From positions 1 through 38,379 of the forward strand of contig DATCSE010000020.1 in assembly GCA_036568605.1 (NCBI GenBank): a stretch of DNA of 38,379 bases, read 5' to 3'. The notes under the pieces are model-generated. The model was not told the DNA's origin, made no database searches, and saw only the letters and a program-made list of their open reading frames with translations. Positions 1-8,976 of the stretch are shown in pieces. The DNA is from DATCSE01 sp036568605. Its GTDB lineage: Bacteria > Pseudomonadota > Gammaproteobacteria > Burkholderiales > Burkholderiaceae_C. Numbering within the stretch: the first letter of the stretch is position 1; each line of letters begins with the position of its first letter. Position numbers and translations under genes: made by a program.

Positions 1-479
1 TTGCTCTGCCAGCCGGTCGAGCCGAAGTTGACGATGGAGCCGCCGCCCAGCCGCTTCATGCCCGGCACGACGGCCTGGATCGCGAAGAACGCCGGGCGCT
101 CGTTGATCGCCATGCGCTCCTCCCAATAGGCTGGCGTCACCTGCTCCAGCGTGTGCCGGTCGTCGCTCGCGACGTTGTTGACCAGCGCGTGGAAGTCGCC
201 GAGCTCGGCGGCCGCATCGGCGATCGCGCTCTGCAGCGCGGCGATGTCGCGCACGTCGCAGGCGCGCCACCACGGGCGGGCATGGCCGGCGGCCTGGATC
301 GCGTCGGCCAGCGCGGCGCTCGCGGCTTCGGCGATGTCGATGAACGCAACCCGCGCGCCCTGCTGTGCGAAGGCCTCGACCATCGCCGCCCCGATGCCGG
401 AGCCGCCACCGGTGATGAACACGCGCCGGTCGCGCAGGCTGGGGTAACGGGTTTCGTTGTTGAGGGTGTCTCCAGTCAT
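1..479 (-). CDS. SDR family oxidoreductase (partial, C-terminus beyond window)
   Basis: This is the N-terminal ~159 residues of a short-chain dehydrogenase/reductase. The NAD(P)-binding glycine motif TGGGSGIG is at residues 23-30, and the acidic residue after beta-2 (VAFIDI) suggests NAD(H) preference. The family's NNAG element appears as VNNVAS. The YxxxK catalytic pair lies beyond the left edge and cannot be checked. The start ATG is at 479. The gene diverges from the sugar-acid dehydratase across ~138 bp, so it probably serves the same pathway as a sugar or aldehyde dehydrogenase. That role is inferred from context; the exact substrate cannot be read from the sequence. Confidence 0.9.
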   Translation of the reverse strand, partial: MTGDTLNNETRYPSLRDRRVFITGGGSGIGAAMVEAFAQQGARVAFIDIAEAASAALADAIQAAGHARPWWRACDVRDIAALQSAIADAAAELGDFHALVNNVASDDRHTLEQVTPAYWEERMAINERPAFFAIQAVVPGMKRLGGGSIVNFGSTGWQS

Positions 480-617
480 CACAAGGGTCCAGTCATTGAT
501 ATATTGATTTGGATATGGCAGAAGTCGATTTCTTTATTTTTCGCGTATCAGTGTGCAGGGATACGATGCGCCGCGTCAAGTTTCAACGTCAGCGCTACCG
601 TTCCGAGGAGACTCCCC
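480..617. promoter_or_regulatory. Divergent AT-rich intergenic region of the sugar-acid locus
   Basis: This 138-bp gap between two divergent genes is strikingly AT-rich against its surroundings, especially 495-545. It contains the direct repeat ATTGAT-AT-ATTGAT (495-508). A GAGGAG ribosome-binding site at 605-610 serves the plus-strand gene. It is a likely site for both promoters and for a sugar-responsive regulator, but no regulator gene is visible in the window and no clean -35/-10 pair could be assigned. Confidence 0.5.
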
Positions 618-2342
618 ATGTCATCGCCGAAGAAGCCGTCTCGCCGCAGCCAAGCGTGGTTCGGCAAGGCGGACCGCGATGGCTTCGTGCATCGAAGCTG
701 GATCAAGAACCAGGGCTATCCGCATGACCTGCTCGATGGCCGGCCGGTCATCGGCATCTGCAACACCTGGAGCGAGCTGACGCCGTGCAATGGCCACTTC
801 CGCGAGCTTGCGGAATTCGTCAAGCGCGGCGTCTACGAGGCCGGCGGCTTCCCGCTCGAGTTCCCGGTGATGTCCACCGGCGAGACGCAGATGCGGCCGA
901 CCGCCATGCTGTTCCGAAACCTTGCGTCGATGGACGTCGAGGAGTCGATACGCGGCAACCCGATCGACGGCGTCGTGCTGCTGATGGGCTGCGACAAGAC
1001 GACGCCGGCGCTGCTGATGGGCGCCGCGAGCTGCGACCTGCCGACGATAGGCCTGTCCGGCGGCCCGATGCTGAACGGCAAGTTCCGCGGCAAGGACATC
1101 GGCTCGGGCACCGGCGTCTGGCAGATGAGCGAGATGGTTCGCGCAGGCGAGATGAGCTTCGAGGAGTTCACCGAGGCCGAGAGCTGCATGCACCGCTCCA
1201 AGGGCAGCTGCATGACCATGGGCACCGCGTCGACGATGGCCTCGATGGTCGAGGCGCTGGGCATGTCGCTGCCGGAGAACGCCGCGCTGCCGGCCGCCGA
1301 CACGCGGCGCAACCGCCTCGCGCAGCTCACCGGGCGGCGCATCGTCGAGATGGTCAAGGAGGATCTGCGCATGTCGAAGATCCTGACCCGCCAGGCCTTC
1401 GAAAACGCGATCCGCACCAATGCCGCGATCGGCGGCTCGACCAACGCGGTGATCCATCTGCTCGCGGTCGCCGGGCGCATCGGCGTCGAGCTGACGCTGG
1501 CCGACTGGGACCGTCTGGGCGCCGAGCTGCCGTGCCTGGTCGACCTGCAGCCCTCGGGCCGCTTCTTGATGGAGGACTTCTGCTACGCCGGCGGCCTGCC
1601 GGTCGTGATGCGCGAGATCCAGCACCTGCTGCACCTCGACGCGCCGACCGTCAACGGCAAGACCATCGGCGAGAACGTCGCGAACGCACGCTGCTGGAAC
1701 CGCGAGGTGATCCGCCCGTTGGAAGAGCCGTTCAAGCCGGCGGCCGGCATCGCGGTGCTGCGCGGCAACCTCGCGCCCGATGGCGCGGTGATCAAGCCGT
1801 CGGCCGCGTCCGAGCATCTGCTGAAGCACCGCGGCCGCGCGGTCGTGTTCGAGAGCATCGAGGAGTTCCACGCGCGCATCGACGACGAGTCGCTGGACAT
1901 CGACGAGAACTGCGTGATGGTGCTGAAGAACTGCGGCCCGCGCGGTTACCCCGGCATGGCGGAGGTCGGCAACATGCCGCTGCCGCCGAAGGTGCTGCGC
2001 AAGGGCATCACCGACATGGTCCGGATCTCCGATGCGCGCATGAGCGGCACCGCCTACGGCACGGTCGTGCTGCACACCTCGCCCGAGGCGGCGGCCGGCG
2101 GCCCGCTCGCGCTGGTGCAGGACGGCGACATCATCGAGCTCGACGTCGCGGCCCGGCGCCTGCACCTCGAGGTCAGCGACGCCGAGCTCGAGCGCCGCCG
2201 CGCGAAGTGGCAACCGCCCGAGCCGCCGAAGCGCGGCTGGTACAAGCTGTACGTCGACCACGTGCAGCAGGCGCACCTGGGGGCCGACCTCGATTTCCTG
2301 GTCGGAGGCAGTGGCGCAGAAGTGCCGCGCGATTCACACTAG
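618..2342 (+). CDS. IlvD/Edd-family dehydratase, L-arabinonate dehydratase type
   Basis: This 574-residue protein belongs to the IlvD/Edd family and closely resembles, from memory, the Rhizobium L-arabinonate dehydratase along its whole length, including the C-terminal DSH end. The three [2Fe-2S] ligands are at C57 (TPCNGH), C125 (LMGCDKTTP) and C198 (GSCMTMGTAS). The catalytic serine is S476 in ARMSGTAYG. The reaction is dehydration of an aldonic acid to a 2-keto-3-deoxy sugar acid in the cytosol. The ATG at 618 has GAGGAG 7 bp upstream; the reading frame stays open further upstream, but the family N-terminus fits 618. The stop lies 4 bp before the lactonase start, so the two are co-transcribed. 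Related substrates such as D-fuconate or galactonate cannot be excluded. Confidence 0.93.
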   Translation: MSSPKKPSRRSQAWFGKADRDGFVHRSWIKNQGYPHDLLDGRPVIGICNTWSELTPCNGHFRELAEFVKRGVYEAGGFPLEFPVMSTGETQMRPTAMLFRNLASMDVEESIRGNPIDGVVLLMGCDKTTPALLMGAASCDLPTIGLSGGPMLNGKFRGKDIGSGTGVWQMSEMVRAGEMSFEEFTEAESCMHRSKGSCMTMGTASTMASMVEALGMSLPENAALPAADTRRNRLAQLTGRRIVEMVKEDLRMSKILTRQAFENAIRTNAAIGGSTNAVIHLLAVAGRIGVELTLADWDRLGAELPCLVDLQPSGRFLMEDFCYAGGLPVVMREIQHLLHLDAPTVNGKTIGENVANARCWNREVIRPLEEPFKPAAGIAVLRGNLAPDGAVIKPSAASEHLLKHRGRAVVFESIEEFHARIDDESLDIDENCVMVLKNCGPRGYPGMAEVGNMPLPPKVLRKGITDMVRISDARMSGTAYGTVVLHTSPEAAAGGPLALVQDGDIIELDVAARRLHLEVSDAELERRRAKWQPPEPPKRGWYKLYVDHVQQAHLGADLDFLVGGSGAEVPRDSH

Positions 2343-2346
2343 CGCG

Positions 2347-3252
2347 ATGACCCACGCCCCGCGCCTGCTCGCCGAACCGCGCTGCATCTGGGACGCGCGG
2401 GCATCGCTGGGCGAAGGCACGTGCTGGTCCGAGCGCGAGCAATCGCTGTACTGGGTCGACATCCTCGGCAAGCAGCTGCACCGCTGCCAGCCGGACGGCG
2501 GCATGCGCCGCAGCTGGCATTTCGACGAGACGATCTCGGCCGTGGCCGAACGCGAGCACCACACCGGGCTTGCGGTGACGCTGCGCCGCGGCCTCGCGCT
2601 GTTCGACCCGGCCAGCCTGTCGCTGAAGCGCCTGCACGAACCGGAACGGGAGCGCGTGAACAACCGCTTCAACGATGGCAAGTGCGACCGCGCCGGCCAC
2701 TTCTGGGGCGGCACGATGGACTTCGACTGTCAGGCGCCCAGCGGCGCGCTGTATCGCTTCGATGCGAACGGCCAGGCCGCACGCGTGGCCGACGTTCGAT
2801 GGCCGGTGACCAACGGCCCGACCTGGTCCCTGGACGGACGCACGCTGTTCCTGAACGAGACCGTGGGCGGCTGCGTGCATGCCTTCGATGTCATCGCGCC
2901 GGCACGCGGTGACCTCGGTCCGCCGCGCCTGTGGCTGCGGTTCGGCGAGGCCGACGGCGTCCCCGACGGCATGACCACCGATGCCGCCGGACGCCTCTGG
3001 ATCGCGCACTGGGGCGGCTGGTGCGTCACCTGCCACGACGGCGAAACGGCGCGCGAGCTGCTGCGCGTGCCGCTGCCGGCGAGCCAGATCACCAACGTCG
3101 CATTCGGCGGCCCGAACCTGACAACCGTGTTCGTCACCAGCGCGCGGGTCGGCCTCAACGAGGCGCAACTCGCGAACGAGCCGCTGGCCGGCGCCGTGTT
3201 CGCATTCGAGACCGATGCAGCGGGTCTCGCCCCCGCCCTCTACGCGGGATGA
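2347..3252 (+). CDS. SMP-30/gluconolactonase family sugar lactonase
   Basis: This 301-residue six-bladed beta-propeller lactonase hydrolyses an aldono-lactone to the acid that the dehydratase uses. Expected metal and catalytic residues are visible: E23 in LGEG, N109-D110 in NRFNDGKCD, N156 in TNGPTW and D207 in GVPDGMTTD. The ATG at 2347 lies 4 bp after the dehydratase stop; an earlier in-frame start would overlap that gene without need. The order dehydratase, lactonase, epimerase is typical of non-phosphorylative pentose or hexose oxidation operons. No signal peptide is seen, so it is cytosolic. Confidence 0.92.
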   Translation: MTHAPRLLAEPRCIWDARASLGEGTCWSEREQSLYWVDILGKQLHRCQPDGGMRRSWHFDETISAVAEREHHTGLAVTLRRGLALFDPASLSLKRLHEPERERVNNRFNDGKCDRAGHFWGGTMDFDCQAPSGALYRFDANGQAARVADVRWPVTNGPTWSLDGRTLFLNETVGGCVHAFDVIAPARGDLGPPRLWLRFGEADGVPDGMTTDAAGRLWIAHWGGWCVTCHDGETARELLRVPLPASQITNVAFGGPNLTTVFVTSARVGLNEAQLANEPLAGAVFAFETDAAGLAPALYAG

Positions 3253-3268
3253 CACTGGAGTACACACG

Positions 3269-4192
3269 ATGAGCGGATTCGACATCGTCTGGCTCGAAGC
3301 ACATGGGCAGCGGCTGGCCCTGGTGCCGGCACTCGGCGGCGGCGTGGCCGCATGGAAATGGGGGTCCGGGCCCGACGCGGTCGACCTGTGGCGGCCCTGG
3401 GACGGTGCCAGCGACGACCGCTACACGCTCGCATCGTTCGCGATGCTGCCGTGGTCGAACCGGATCTCCGCGGGCGGCTTCCAGCACGAGGGCCGCTTCC
3501 ACGGCATGCGGCCGAACCGGGCCGGCGAGCCGTACCCTATCCACGGCGACGGCTGGCTGCAGCCGTGGACGCTGACCCGCGTCTCCGCCGGCCGCGCCGT
3601 GCTCCAGCTCGATTCGCAGCGCTTCGAAGGCAACCCGTATGTCTACGACGGGATGCAGGAGTTGCGCCTGGTCGACGGGGGGCTGGACCAGATGGTCTGC
3701 GTCGTGAACCGCGGCAGCACTGCGCTGCCGTTCGGCCTGGGCTTGCACCCTTGGTTCCCGCGCACGCCGCAGACCCGGCTGCATGCGCAGGTCGATGGCG
3801 TCTGGCTCAGCGGGCACGATCCGATCCCGACCGGTCACACGACGCAACTGCCCGATGGCTGGGATCTGCGCGGAGGCGCCTCGATGACCCGAGGCGACCT
3901 GATCGACAACGCCTACACCGGCTGGGACGGCCGCGCCCGCATCGAATGGCCGGAACGCGGCCTCGCGCTGCAGATGCGCACGCTGCCGATCCAGACGCCG
4001 AACGGCCCGCGTCCGCCGACCTACTGCCTGCTCTACCGGCCGCCCGCCGGCAACGCGTTCTGCTTCGAGCCGATCACCCATCCCATCGATGCGTTCCACT
4101 TCGACGACAAGCCCGGCCTCGTGACGCTCGCGCCAGGGCAGGCGCTGGGGCTCAGCGTCGAGTGGCGCGTCATCGCGACGGCGCGGCCCTGA
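3269..4192 (+). CDS. Aldose 1-epimerase (mutarotase) family protein
   Basis: This 307-residue galactose-mutarotase-fold protein interconverts the alpha and beta anomers of a free aldose. Conserved residues are visible: the substrate-binding N64-R65 in PWSNRI, H92 in IHGDGW, the catalytic acid H160 in GLGLHPWF, and the catalytic base E267 in FCFEPITHP. The start ATG is 16 bp after the lactonase stop, so it is the third gene of the sugar operon. It would supply the correct anomer to the dehydrogenase. The stop lies 6 bp from the convergent HupE-like gene, leaving no room for a separate terminator. Confidence 0.92.
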   Translation: MSGFDIVWLEAHGQRLALVPALGGGVAAWKWGSGPDAVDLWRPWDGASDDRYTLASFAMLPWSNRISAGGFQHEGRFHGMRPNRAGEPYPIHGDGWLQPWTLTRVSAGRAVLQLDSQRFEGNPYVYDGMQELRLVDGGLDQMVCVVNRGSTALPFGLGLHPWFPRTPQTRLHAQVDGVWLSGHDPIPTGHTTQLPDGWDLRGGASMTRGDLIDNAYTGWDGRARIEWPERGLALQMRTLPIQTPNGPRPPTYCLLYRPPAGNAFCFEPITHPIDAFHFDDKPGLVTLAPGQALGLSVEWRVIATARP

Positions 4193-4198
4193 GGCTGC

Positions 4199-5515
4199 TC
4201 ATCCGACGACGCGGCGGTCCGCGGCCTTGAACCGGCTTCGACCGTACGAGGTCAGCGCCGCGATCCACAACAGGCCGGCCGCCGGCGCCAATGCGAGCGC
4301 CCCTTGTTCGAGCCAGGCCGGCGTGCCGACCGCGCTGGCCCCGGCACGCTGTGCGATCCAGATCAGCGCCAACACAAAGGCCGCGGACGCCGCGAATCGC
4401 CGCCAGATGGCATAGAGGCCCGGCGCGAGGCGGCACAGCATCAGCAACGGCGGCAGCACCGCGGCGAGCAGTGCCAGCTGCATCGCCTCGATGCCGAGGT
4501 TGAATGCCAGCAACGCCAACGCGTGCTGCACCGGCGTCAGGCCCGCCCCCCACAGGCTGGCCGAGAACGCCATCCCGTGGATCAGCCCGAAGCCCAGCGC
4601 CATCCAGACCTCGGCCTTCGCGAACAGCGGTCGCCACGCATGCACCGCGGCGATCGCGATCGTCGCCGCCACAGCCACCTCGACCGGTTGCGCCGGCAGG
4701 GCCAGCAGGCCGGTGCTGCCCAGCGCCAGCGTGATCGTGTGGCCCGCGGTGAACGCCGAGACCACCCACGCGGTGCGGCGCAGCGCCGGCCGCACCGGCC
4801 GCACCTCGCGCCAGCGGCGGTGCTGCGCCGCGAGCGGCGCGACCACCAGCAGCATCAGCAGGAACAGCAGATGGTCGGTCCCCTCGGCGATGTGCAGCGC
4901 GCCGCCCTGCAGCAGGCTCAGCACACCGGAGCCGGCGCGCGCCTGCGCCAGCGGAATCGCCAGGCTGTCGTGCCCGTAGCTCAGCTCGCCGAGCAGCACC
5001 GGCGGCTTGCCGACGAAGCCGCCGGCCCAATCGTTGCGCAGCGAGACCAGCACGCGGTGCGTGCGCACCTCGTGCGTGATCGCGTCGTAGCGCAGCGTCG
5101 GGGTCCGCGCATCGAGGCCGGCGGGCGCACGCCATTCGATCACCGCGTTCAGCTCGGCCGAGGCGTCCGTGCCGATCACCTCGAGTCGCGGCGGCGTAGC
5201 CTGCCAATCCTGCCCGCCGCTGCGCACGCCCACGTGCTGCAGCAGGTAGCGCGACAGTTCGTCGCCGTACTGCGCCAGCAGCGTGCTCGCGTGGTCGGCC
5301 AGATCCTGGCCGAAGCCGTACTCGAGCCGGTTCAGCGGCAGCTGCAGCGTCAGCTCGAGACCCGCCGGCGTCGTATCGATCCACACGCGGCTCTCGGGCA
5401 TCGGGTGGGCCGAGGCGAACGGGCTCCACAGGCCGCACAGCAGCCCGCAGAGCCACGCGATCAGCGCGGCGCGCAAGCGCTGCACGCCGCAGTCGTCAGC
5501 TGATGCACTTGCCAC
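4199..5515 (-). CDS. HupE/UreJ-family membrane protein
   Basis: This ~438-residue protein has a signal peptide ending near ASAHP, an extracytoplasmic domain of about 150 residues, and then 6-7 membrane segments. Histidine-containing membrane motifs of the HupE/UreJ family are present: HIAEGTDHLLF, FTAGHTITLAL, GLIHGMAFS and FNLGIEAMQL. Family members are proposed nickel or cobalt permeases, but the large exported N-terminal domain places this protein in the longer, uncharacterised subgroup. No ATG is available at the N-terminus. GTG at 5515 overlaps the end of the upstream gene by 20 bp, and GTG at 5485 is an alternative that gives a tidier signal peptide. The overlap implies translational coupling with the DUF3500 lipoprotein. 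Confidence 0.87.
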   Translation of the reverse strand: MASASADDCGVQRLRAALIAWLCGLLCGLWSPFASAHPMPESRVWIDTTPAGLELTLQLPLNRLEYGFGQDLADHASTLLAQYGDELSRYLLQHVGVRSGGQDWQATPPRLEVIGTDASAELNAVIEWRAPAGLDARTPTLRYDAITHEVRTHRVLVSLRNDWAGGFVGKPPVLLGELSYGHDSLAIPLAQARAGSGVLSLLQGGALHIAEGTDHLLFLLMLLVVAPLAAQHRRWREVRPVRPALRRTAWVVSAFTAGHTITLALGSTGLLALPAQPVEVAVAATIAIAAVHAWRPLFAKAEVWMALGFGLIHGMAFSASLWGAGLTPVQHALALLAFNLGIEAMQLALLAAVLPPLLMLCRLAPGLYAIWRRFAASAAFVLALIWIAQRAGASAVGTPAWLEQGALALAPAAGLLWIAALTSYGRSRFKAADRRVVG

Positions 5516-6830
5516 CGTAGTCGCCGTACTTGTCGCGCCAGATCGTGTGGTAGTGGATGTCGGTGCTGAAGATCACGCCGCTCTGCACCGAGAACTCGAT
5601 CCACACGCGCGGGCCTTCGATGCGGAAGTAGTTTCCCTTGGTCGTGACCGTGCCGCTGCCCGAATAGGCGACGTAGGTCGACGCGAGCGCGGTGCTGTCC
5701 AGGTATGCGCTGAGCAGATCGCTCGCGTATTCGCTGGCCTGCGTGTTCACGTACGCGTTGATCACCGCCTGCACCAGCGCCTGGTCGGCGGACGAGAGGC
5801 TGCTGTACAGCAGGCCGTGCTCGGTGACGCTGGAGTAGCTGCGCGGGCAGGTGCCGTCGATGTTGCCGGTGCCGTTGGCGCCGAACAGCAGGTCGCTGTA
5901 GGTGCCGCTGAGCTTCGCGCCGGAGTACGCGGTCAGCGCGCTGCCGAGGTTGGACATCGCGGTGCGCTGCGCTTCCATCGGGTCGTAGGTCGTGCCGCTC
6001 TGCGTGAACGAACCCTTGGGCTCGACGCCCAGGAACATCGGCGTCGGCGACTTGTACGTGCCGTTGAACGCGATGTTGTAGGTCAGGTGGTGGCCGGTGA
6101 GCTGCAGCATCCAGAAGTCGCTGGTCGACGGCGTGCCGAGGAACGCGATGTAGTACTGGCCGGCGCCGTAGCTGCTGCCGCCGCCGTTCGCGTTCAGGTA
6201 GTCGTCGGCGGCTTGCAGGCCGATGTGCAGCGTATTGCCGGTCGAGCTCAGCGCGGTCGCGATCAGCGTGCGCGCGGCGGTCTGCTGCGCGGTGCTGAGG
6301 CTGCCCCAGGTGATGCCGTTGCGCGCGACCAGGGCGGCCGGCAGGTTCGACCACTTGCGCGCGGTGTCCAGGCTCCACGACAGTTGCACGGTCGACTGCT
6401 GCGACGAGCTCAGCGTGTTGTAGAACGCCATCGCCGCGGTGTAGACGCTCGCGCTCAGCGCCGAGCTGCTGCTGGAGGTGGTCGTCGTGACCGTCAGCGT
6501 CGCGGTGCTGCTGGTGACCGAGCCGGCCGAGTTCGAGACGACCACGTCGTAGCTGCCGGCATCCGAGCTGCTCACCGAGCTGATCGTGTAGCTGCTGGCG
6601 GTGGCGCTCGAGATCGCGGTGCCGCCCTTGCGCCACTGATAGCTCAGCGTGCCGTCGCCGCTCGCGACGACCGTGAAGGTCACGCTGCTGCCGGATGCGA
6701 CCGACTGCGACGACGGTTGCGTGGTGATGGTGGGTGCGCTCGTCGTCGTCGAGCTGTCGTCGGAGCCGCCGCAGCCGCCGACGAACGCCGTCGCGGCGAG
6801 CATCACGATGAATAGGACACGGTCAATCAC
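5496..6830 (-). CDS. Ig-like domain lipoprotein with DUF3500 domain
   Basis: This is a 444-residue exported protein. The GTG at 6830 gives a short leader with Arg followed by a hydrophobic stretch and a lipobox-like VGGC (C20), so it is probably a lipoprotein; the frame continues upstream, but that part has no leader character. Residues ~30-115 form an immunoglobulin-like domain (ITTQPSSQSVASG, YQWRKGG, DAGSYDVVVSN). A Ser/Thr-rich linker follows, then a DUF3500-type domain with the hallmark GHHLTYNIAFNG and PMFLGVEPKG. DUF3500 has no known function. The downstream HupE/UreJ-like gene overlaps its end, so the two probably work together in the envelope, possibly around metal handling (inference). 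Confidence 0.85.
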   Translation of the reverse strand: MIDRVLFIVMLAATAFVGGCGGSDDSSTTTSAPTITTQPSSQSVASGSSVTFTVVASGDGTLSYQWRKGGTAISSATASSYTISSVSSSDAGSYDVVVSNSAGSVTSSTATLTVTTTTSSSSSALSASVYTAAMAFYNTLSSSQQSTVQLSWSLDTARKWSNLPAALVARNGITWGSLSTAQQTAARTLIATALSSTGNTLHIGLQAADDYLNANGGGSSYGAGQYYIAFLGTPSTSDFWMLQLTGHHLTYNIAFNGTYKSPTPMFLGVEPKGSFTQSGTTYDPMEAQRTAMSNLGSALTAYSGAKLSGTYSDLLFGANGTGNIDGTCPRSYSSVTEHGLLYSSLSSADQALVQAVINAYVNTQASEYASDLLSAYLDSTALASTYVAYSGSGTVTTKGNYFRIEGPRVWIEFSVQSGVIFSTDIHYHTIWRDKYGDYGGKCIS

Positions 6831-7183
6831 GATGGGCTTTCCCCTCTTTCTCCGTTGATGAGGGCGCGAGGTGCGGAACTTCCGGGCCGATGGCCTGTCG
6901 GATGCTCTCCGCGCCTCGCGCGTATCGAGTCGCCGGCTGCGGACCACCTGCGGCAGCGGCTCCGGCAACATCGGCGTGAGCATCGCGGCCGAACGTTGCT
7001 CGTGCGTTGCTTGGGAGATAGCCCGTTCGACGGCGCGATCGCGCCTGGTTATCGCGTTGTCGGCGTTCCCTCAACGACCCTGCCGCAACCCTCGCAGGTC
7101 CTTCAGGATTTGCCTCGACCGTCGAATCGGATGAGCGAGCCGCGGTATCGTCCGTCTCCTGGCAGCGTGGCAAGGAGGGAACG
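6831..7183. other. Divergent intergenic region, no gene recognised
   Basis: This 353-bp stretch separates the minus-strand lipoprotein from the plus-strand SnoaL-like gene and presumably carries both promoters. Open frames in it lack recognisable protein character. A good ribosome-binding site (AAGGAGG, 7172-7178) serves the plus-strand gene. No repeat or RNA gene was recognised. Confidence 0.5.
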
Positions 7184-7681
7184 ATGCTCCAGGTGAAGTC
7201 GATTTCTCGAACGATGATCGTCGCGTGGCTGCTGTCCGCCGCCTCTGGGCTGCAGGCCCAGGTGCCGGTGTCGGCGAATCCGAACCAGGAGCAGATGCTC
7301 GCCGGCGGCGAGGCCAAGGCCGTTGCGAACAAGCGGCTGGTCTACGACTTCTGGCGCGAGGTGTTCGAGGGCGGGCACATGGAGTTCGCCGATAAGTACA
7401 TGGCCGAGTCGTACATCCAGCACAACCCGAACGTGCCCACCGGGCGTGCCGCGTTCGTCGAGTTCTTCAGCAAGGTCGCGAAGCCCAAGCCCGTCCAGGC
7501 CAGGATCCAGGCGCCGCTGGTGGCGATCGTCGCCGAGGGCGATCTCGTGATCCTCGCGTTCGCGCGTGAAGGCACCGACCCCAAGGATCCGGCCCAGAAG
7601 TACACGACCACGTGGTTCGACATGTTCCGCATCGAGAGCGGGAAGATCGCGGAACATTGGGATCCCGCGACCAAGCGCTAG
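7184..7681 (+). CDS. Secreted SnoaL-like / NTF2-fold protein
   Basis: This 165-residue protein has a signal peptide (cleavage near GLQAQ) followed by a single NTF2-like alpha+beta barrel domain of the SnoaL polyketide-cyclase type. The pattern VYDFWREVFEGG, YMAESYIQHNP, FFSKV, DMFRIESGKIAEHWD is typical of predicted ester-cyclase-like proteins. The C-terminal AEHWD element is the strongest family mark. The start ATG at 7184 has AAGGAGG 5 bp upstream. It is probably monocistronic, with a 109-bp gap to the next gene. Enzymatic activity is unproven for most relatives; a periplasmic small-molecule binding or lyase role is possible. Confidence 0.87.
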   Translation: MLQVKSISRTMIVAWLLSAASGLQAQVPVSANPNQEQMLAGGEAKAVANKRLVYDFWREVFEGGHMEFADKYMAESYIQHNPNVPTGRAAFVEFFSKVAKPKPVQARIQAPLVAIVAEGDLVILAFAREGTDPKDPAQKYTTTWFDMFRIESGKIAEHWDPATKR

Positions 7682-7790
7682 CGCCGACTCGTTCAGCACT
7701 TCGCCGACAATCGTGAGCTGACGCGGCAGCCGTTGCCGATTCGGGGTTCCAGATGGTCGTGTGGCGCGCACCCGGGCGAGGCAGACCGGC

Positions 7791-8948
7791 ATGAGCGAAC
7801 AGCCGTTGCTGATCGCGCTGGTGGCCGTGCAGTTCCTGGTTCATGCGCTGGGCTGGGCGATGGTGGCGCGGCTCACCGGGCGCTGGCGCGCGGCCGAAGG
7901 CCACTTCGCGCTGTTCTGGCTGTTGCTGGCCGCGGGCCTGATGATGTACGTGCCGCACCTGCCGGCCGGCAGCGCGCCGCGCAACCTCGGCGACCTGATG
8001 ATCATCACGTCGAGCGCGCTGCAATACCGCGGGATGGCGCTGTACTGGGGCCAACTCACCCGCAACCGCACCTACCTGCTCGTGCTGACGGCCGCCGTGT
8101 GCGTGCTGTGGCTGAGCTTCTCGCAGGTCAACGGCCACGGCATGCGCGTGGCCAACGTCTGCGTGTGGTGCGCCGTGATGATCGTCGCGACCGTGCGGCT
8201 GATCTGGCAGCGCGCCCGCGCGGCGATGCCGACCTTCACCGCAGTGGTGACCGGCGGCTATGCGGTGCTGGCGCTCGCGCTGTTCGCCCGTGCGGTGCAA
8301 GCATTGAGCGTTCCGCCAGAGACGAAGATCTCGATCGATGCCGCGCTGCACTCCAACATACCGCTCGCGATCGTGGTGATGTTCGTCGGCGGCCTGGTCA
8401 ACCTCGCGCAGATCCGCCTCGTGCTGAGCCGGGTGCTGCAGCAGCTCACCGCGCAGGCCCAGACCGATGCCTTGACCGGCGCCGTCAACCGTCGCGGGCT
8501 GATGCAGTACGTCGAGCAACTGCACGCGCGGGCCGGCCGGAGCGGGCATGGCTACGTCGTGCTGATGGTCGACGTCGACCACTTCAAGGCGATCAACGAC
8601 CAGCATGGTCACTTCGAAGGCGACCACGTGCTCAAGCGCGTCGCGCAGAACCTGCGCGACGGCGTGCGGGTCGGCGACGTGGTCGCGCGCTGGGGCGGCG
8701 AGGAGTTCTGCGTGGTTCTGCCGCGGACGCAGCTGGTCGAGGCCCGCTTGCTGGCGGAGCGGTTGATCCTCGGGGTCTCGGCCACCGGCACGCCGCGCGT
8801 GACCGTCAGCATCGGCCTGGCCGAGGCGCACCCCGGCGCCGAAGCTGCCGACGAGGTCATACGCCGTGCCGATGCGGCGCTGTACGGTGCCAAGCAGGGC
8901 GGCCGCAACCGCGTGGTCACGGCGGCGCAGATGGCGCCGGCCGGCTGA
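7791..8948 (+). CDS. Membrane GGDEF diguanylate cyclase
   Basis: This 385-residue protein has about six hydrophobic membrane segments in residues 1-210 and a GGDEF domain from ~225 to 380. The active site reads GGEEF (302-306), and the metal/substrate element is MVDVDHFKAINDQHGH. The allosteric c-di-GMP inhibitory site RxxD is intact (RVGD, 293-296), exactly five residues before GGEEF. It should therefore be an active, feedback-inhibited cyclase making c-di-GMP from two GTP. The membrane part matches no sensor domain I can name. ATG 7791 is preferred over an in-frame GTG at 7761, which adds only a basic tail. There is no EAL domain. Confidence 0.93.
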   Translation: MSEQPLLIALVAVQFLVHALGWAMVARLTGRWRAAEGHFALFWLLLAAGLMMYVPHLPAGSAPRNLGDLMIITSSALQYRGMALYWGQLTRNRTYLLVLTAAVCVLWLSFSQVNGHGMRVANVCVWCAVMIVATVRLIWQRARAAMPTFTAVVTGGYAVLALALFARAVQALSVPPETKISIDAALHSNIPLAIVVMFVGGLVNLAQIRLVLSRVLQQLTAQAQTDALTGAVNRRGLMQYVEQLHARAGRSGHGYVVLMVDVDHFKAINDQHGHFEGDHVLKRVAQNLRDGVRVGDVVARWGGEEFCVVLPRTQLVEARLLAERLILGVSATGTPRVTVSIGLAEAHPGAEAADEVIRRADAALYGAKQGGRNRVVTAAQMAPAG

Positions 8949-8976
8949 GCGCGCCTCGCGCGCGCCGACTCGTGCC

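Noticed and set aside
621..2276. Long minus-strand open frame opposite the dehydratase
   Set aside because: It is an Arg/His-rich shadow frame caused by high GC; the plus strand holds a full, motif-complete enzyme.
7467..8831. Minus-strand 454-residue open frame opposite the diguanylate cyclase
   Set aside because: It is His/Gln/Arg-rich shadow sequence opposite a clear GGDEF gene.
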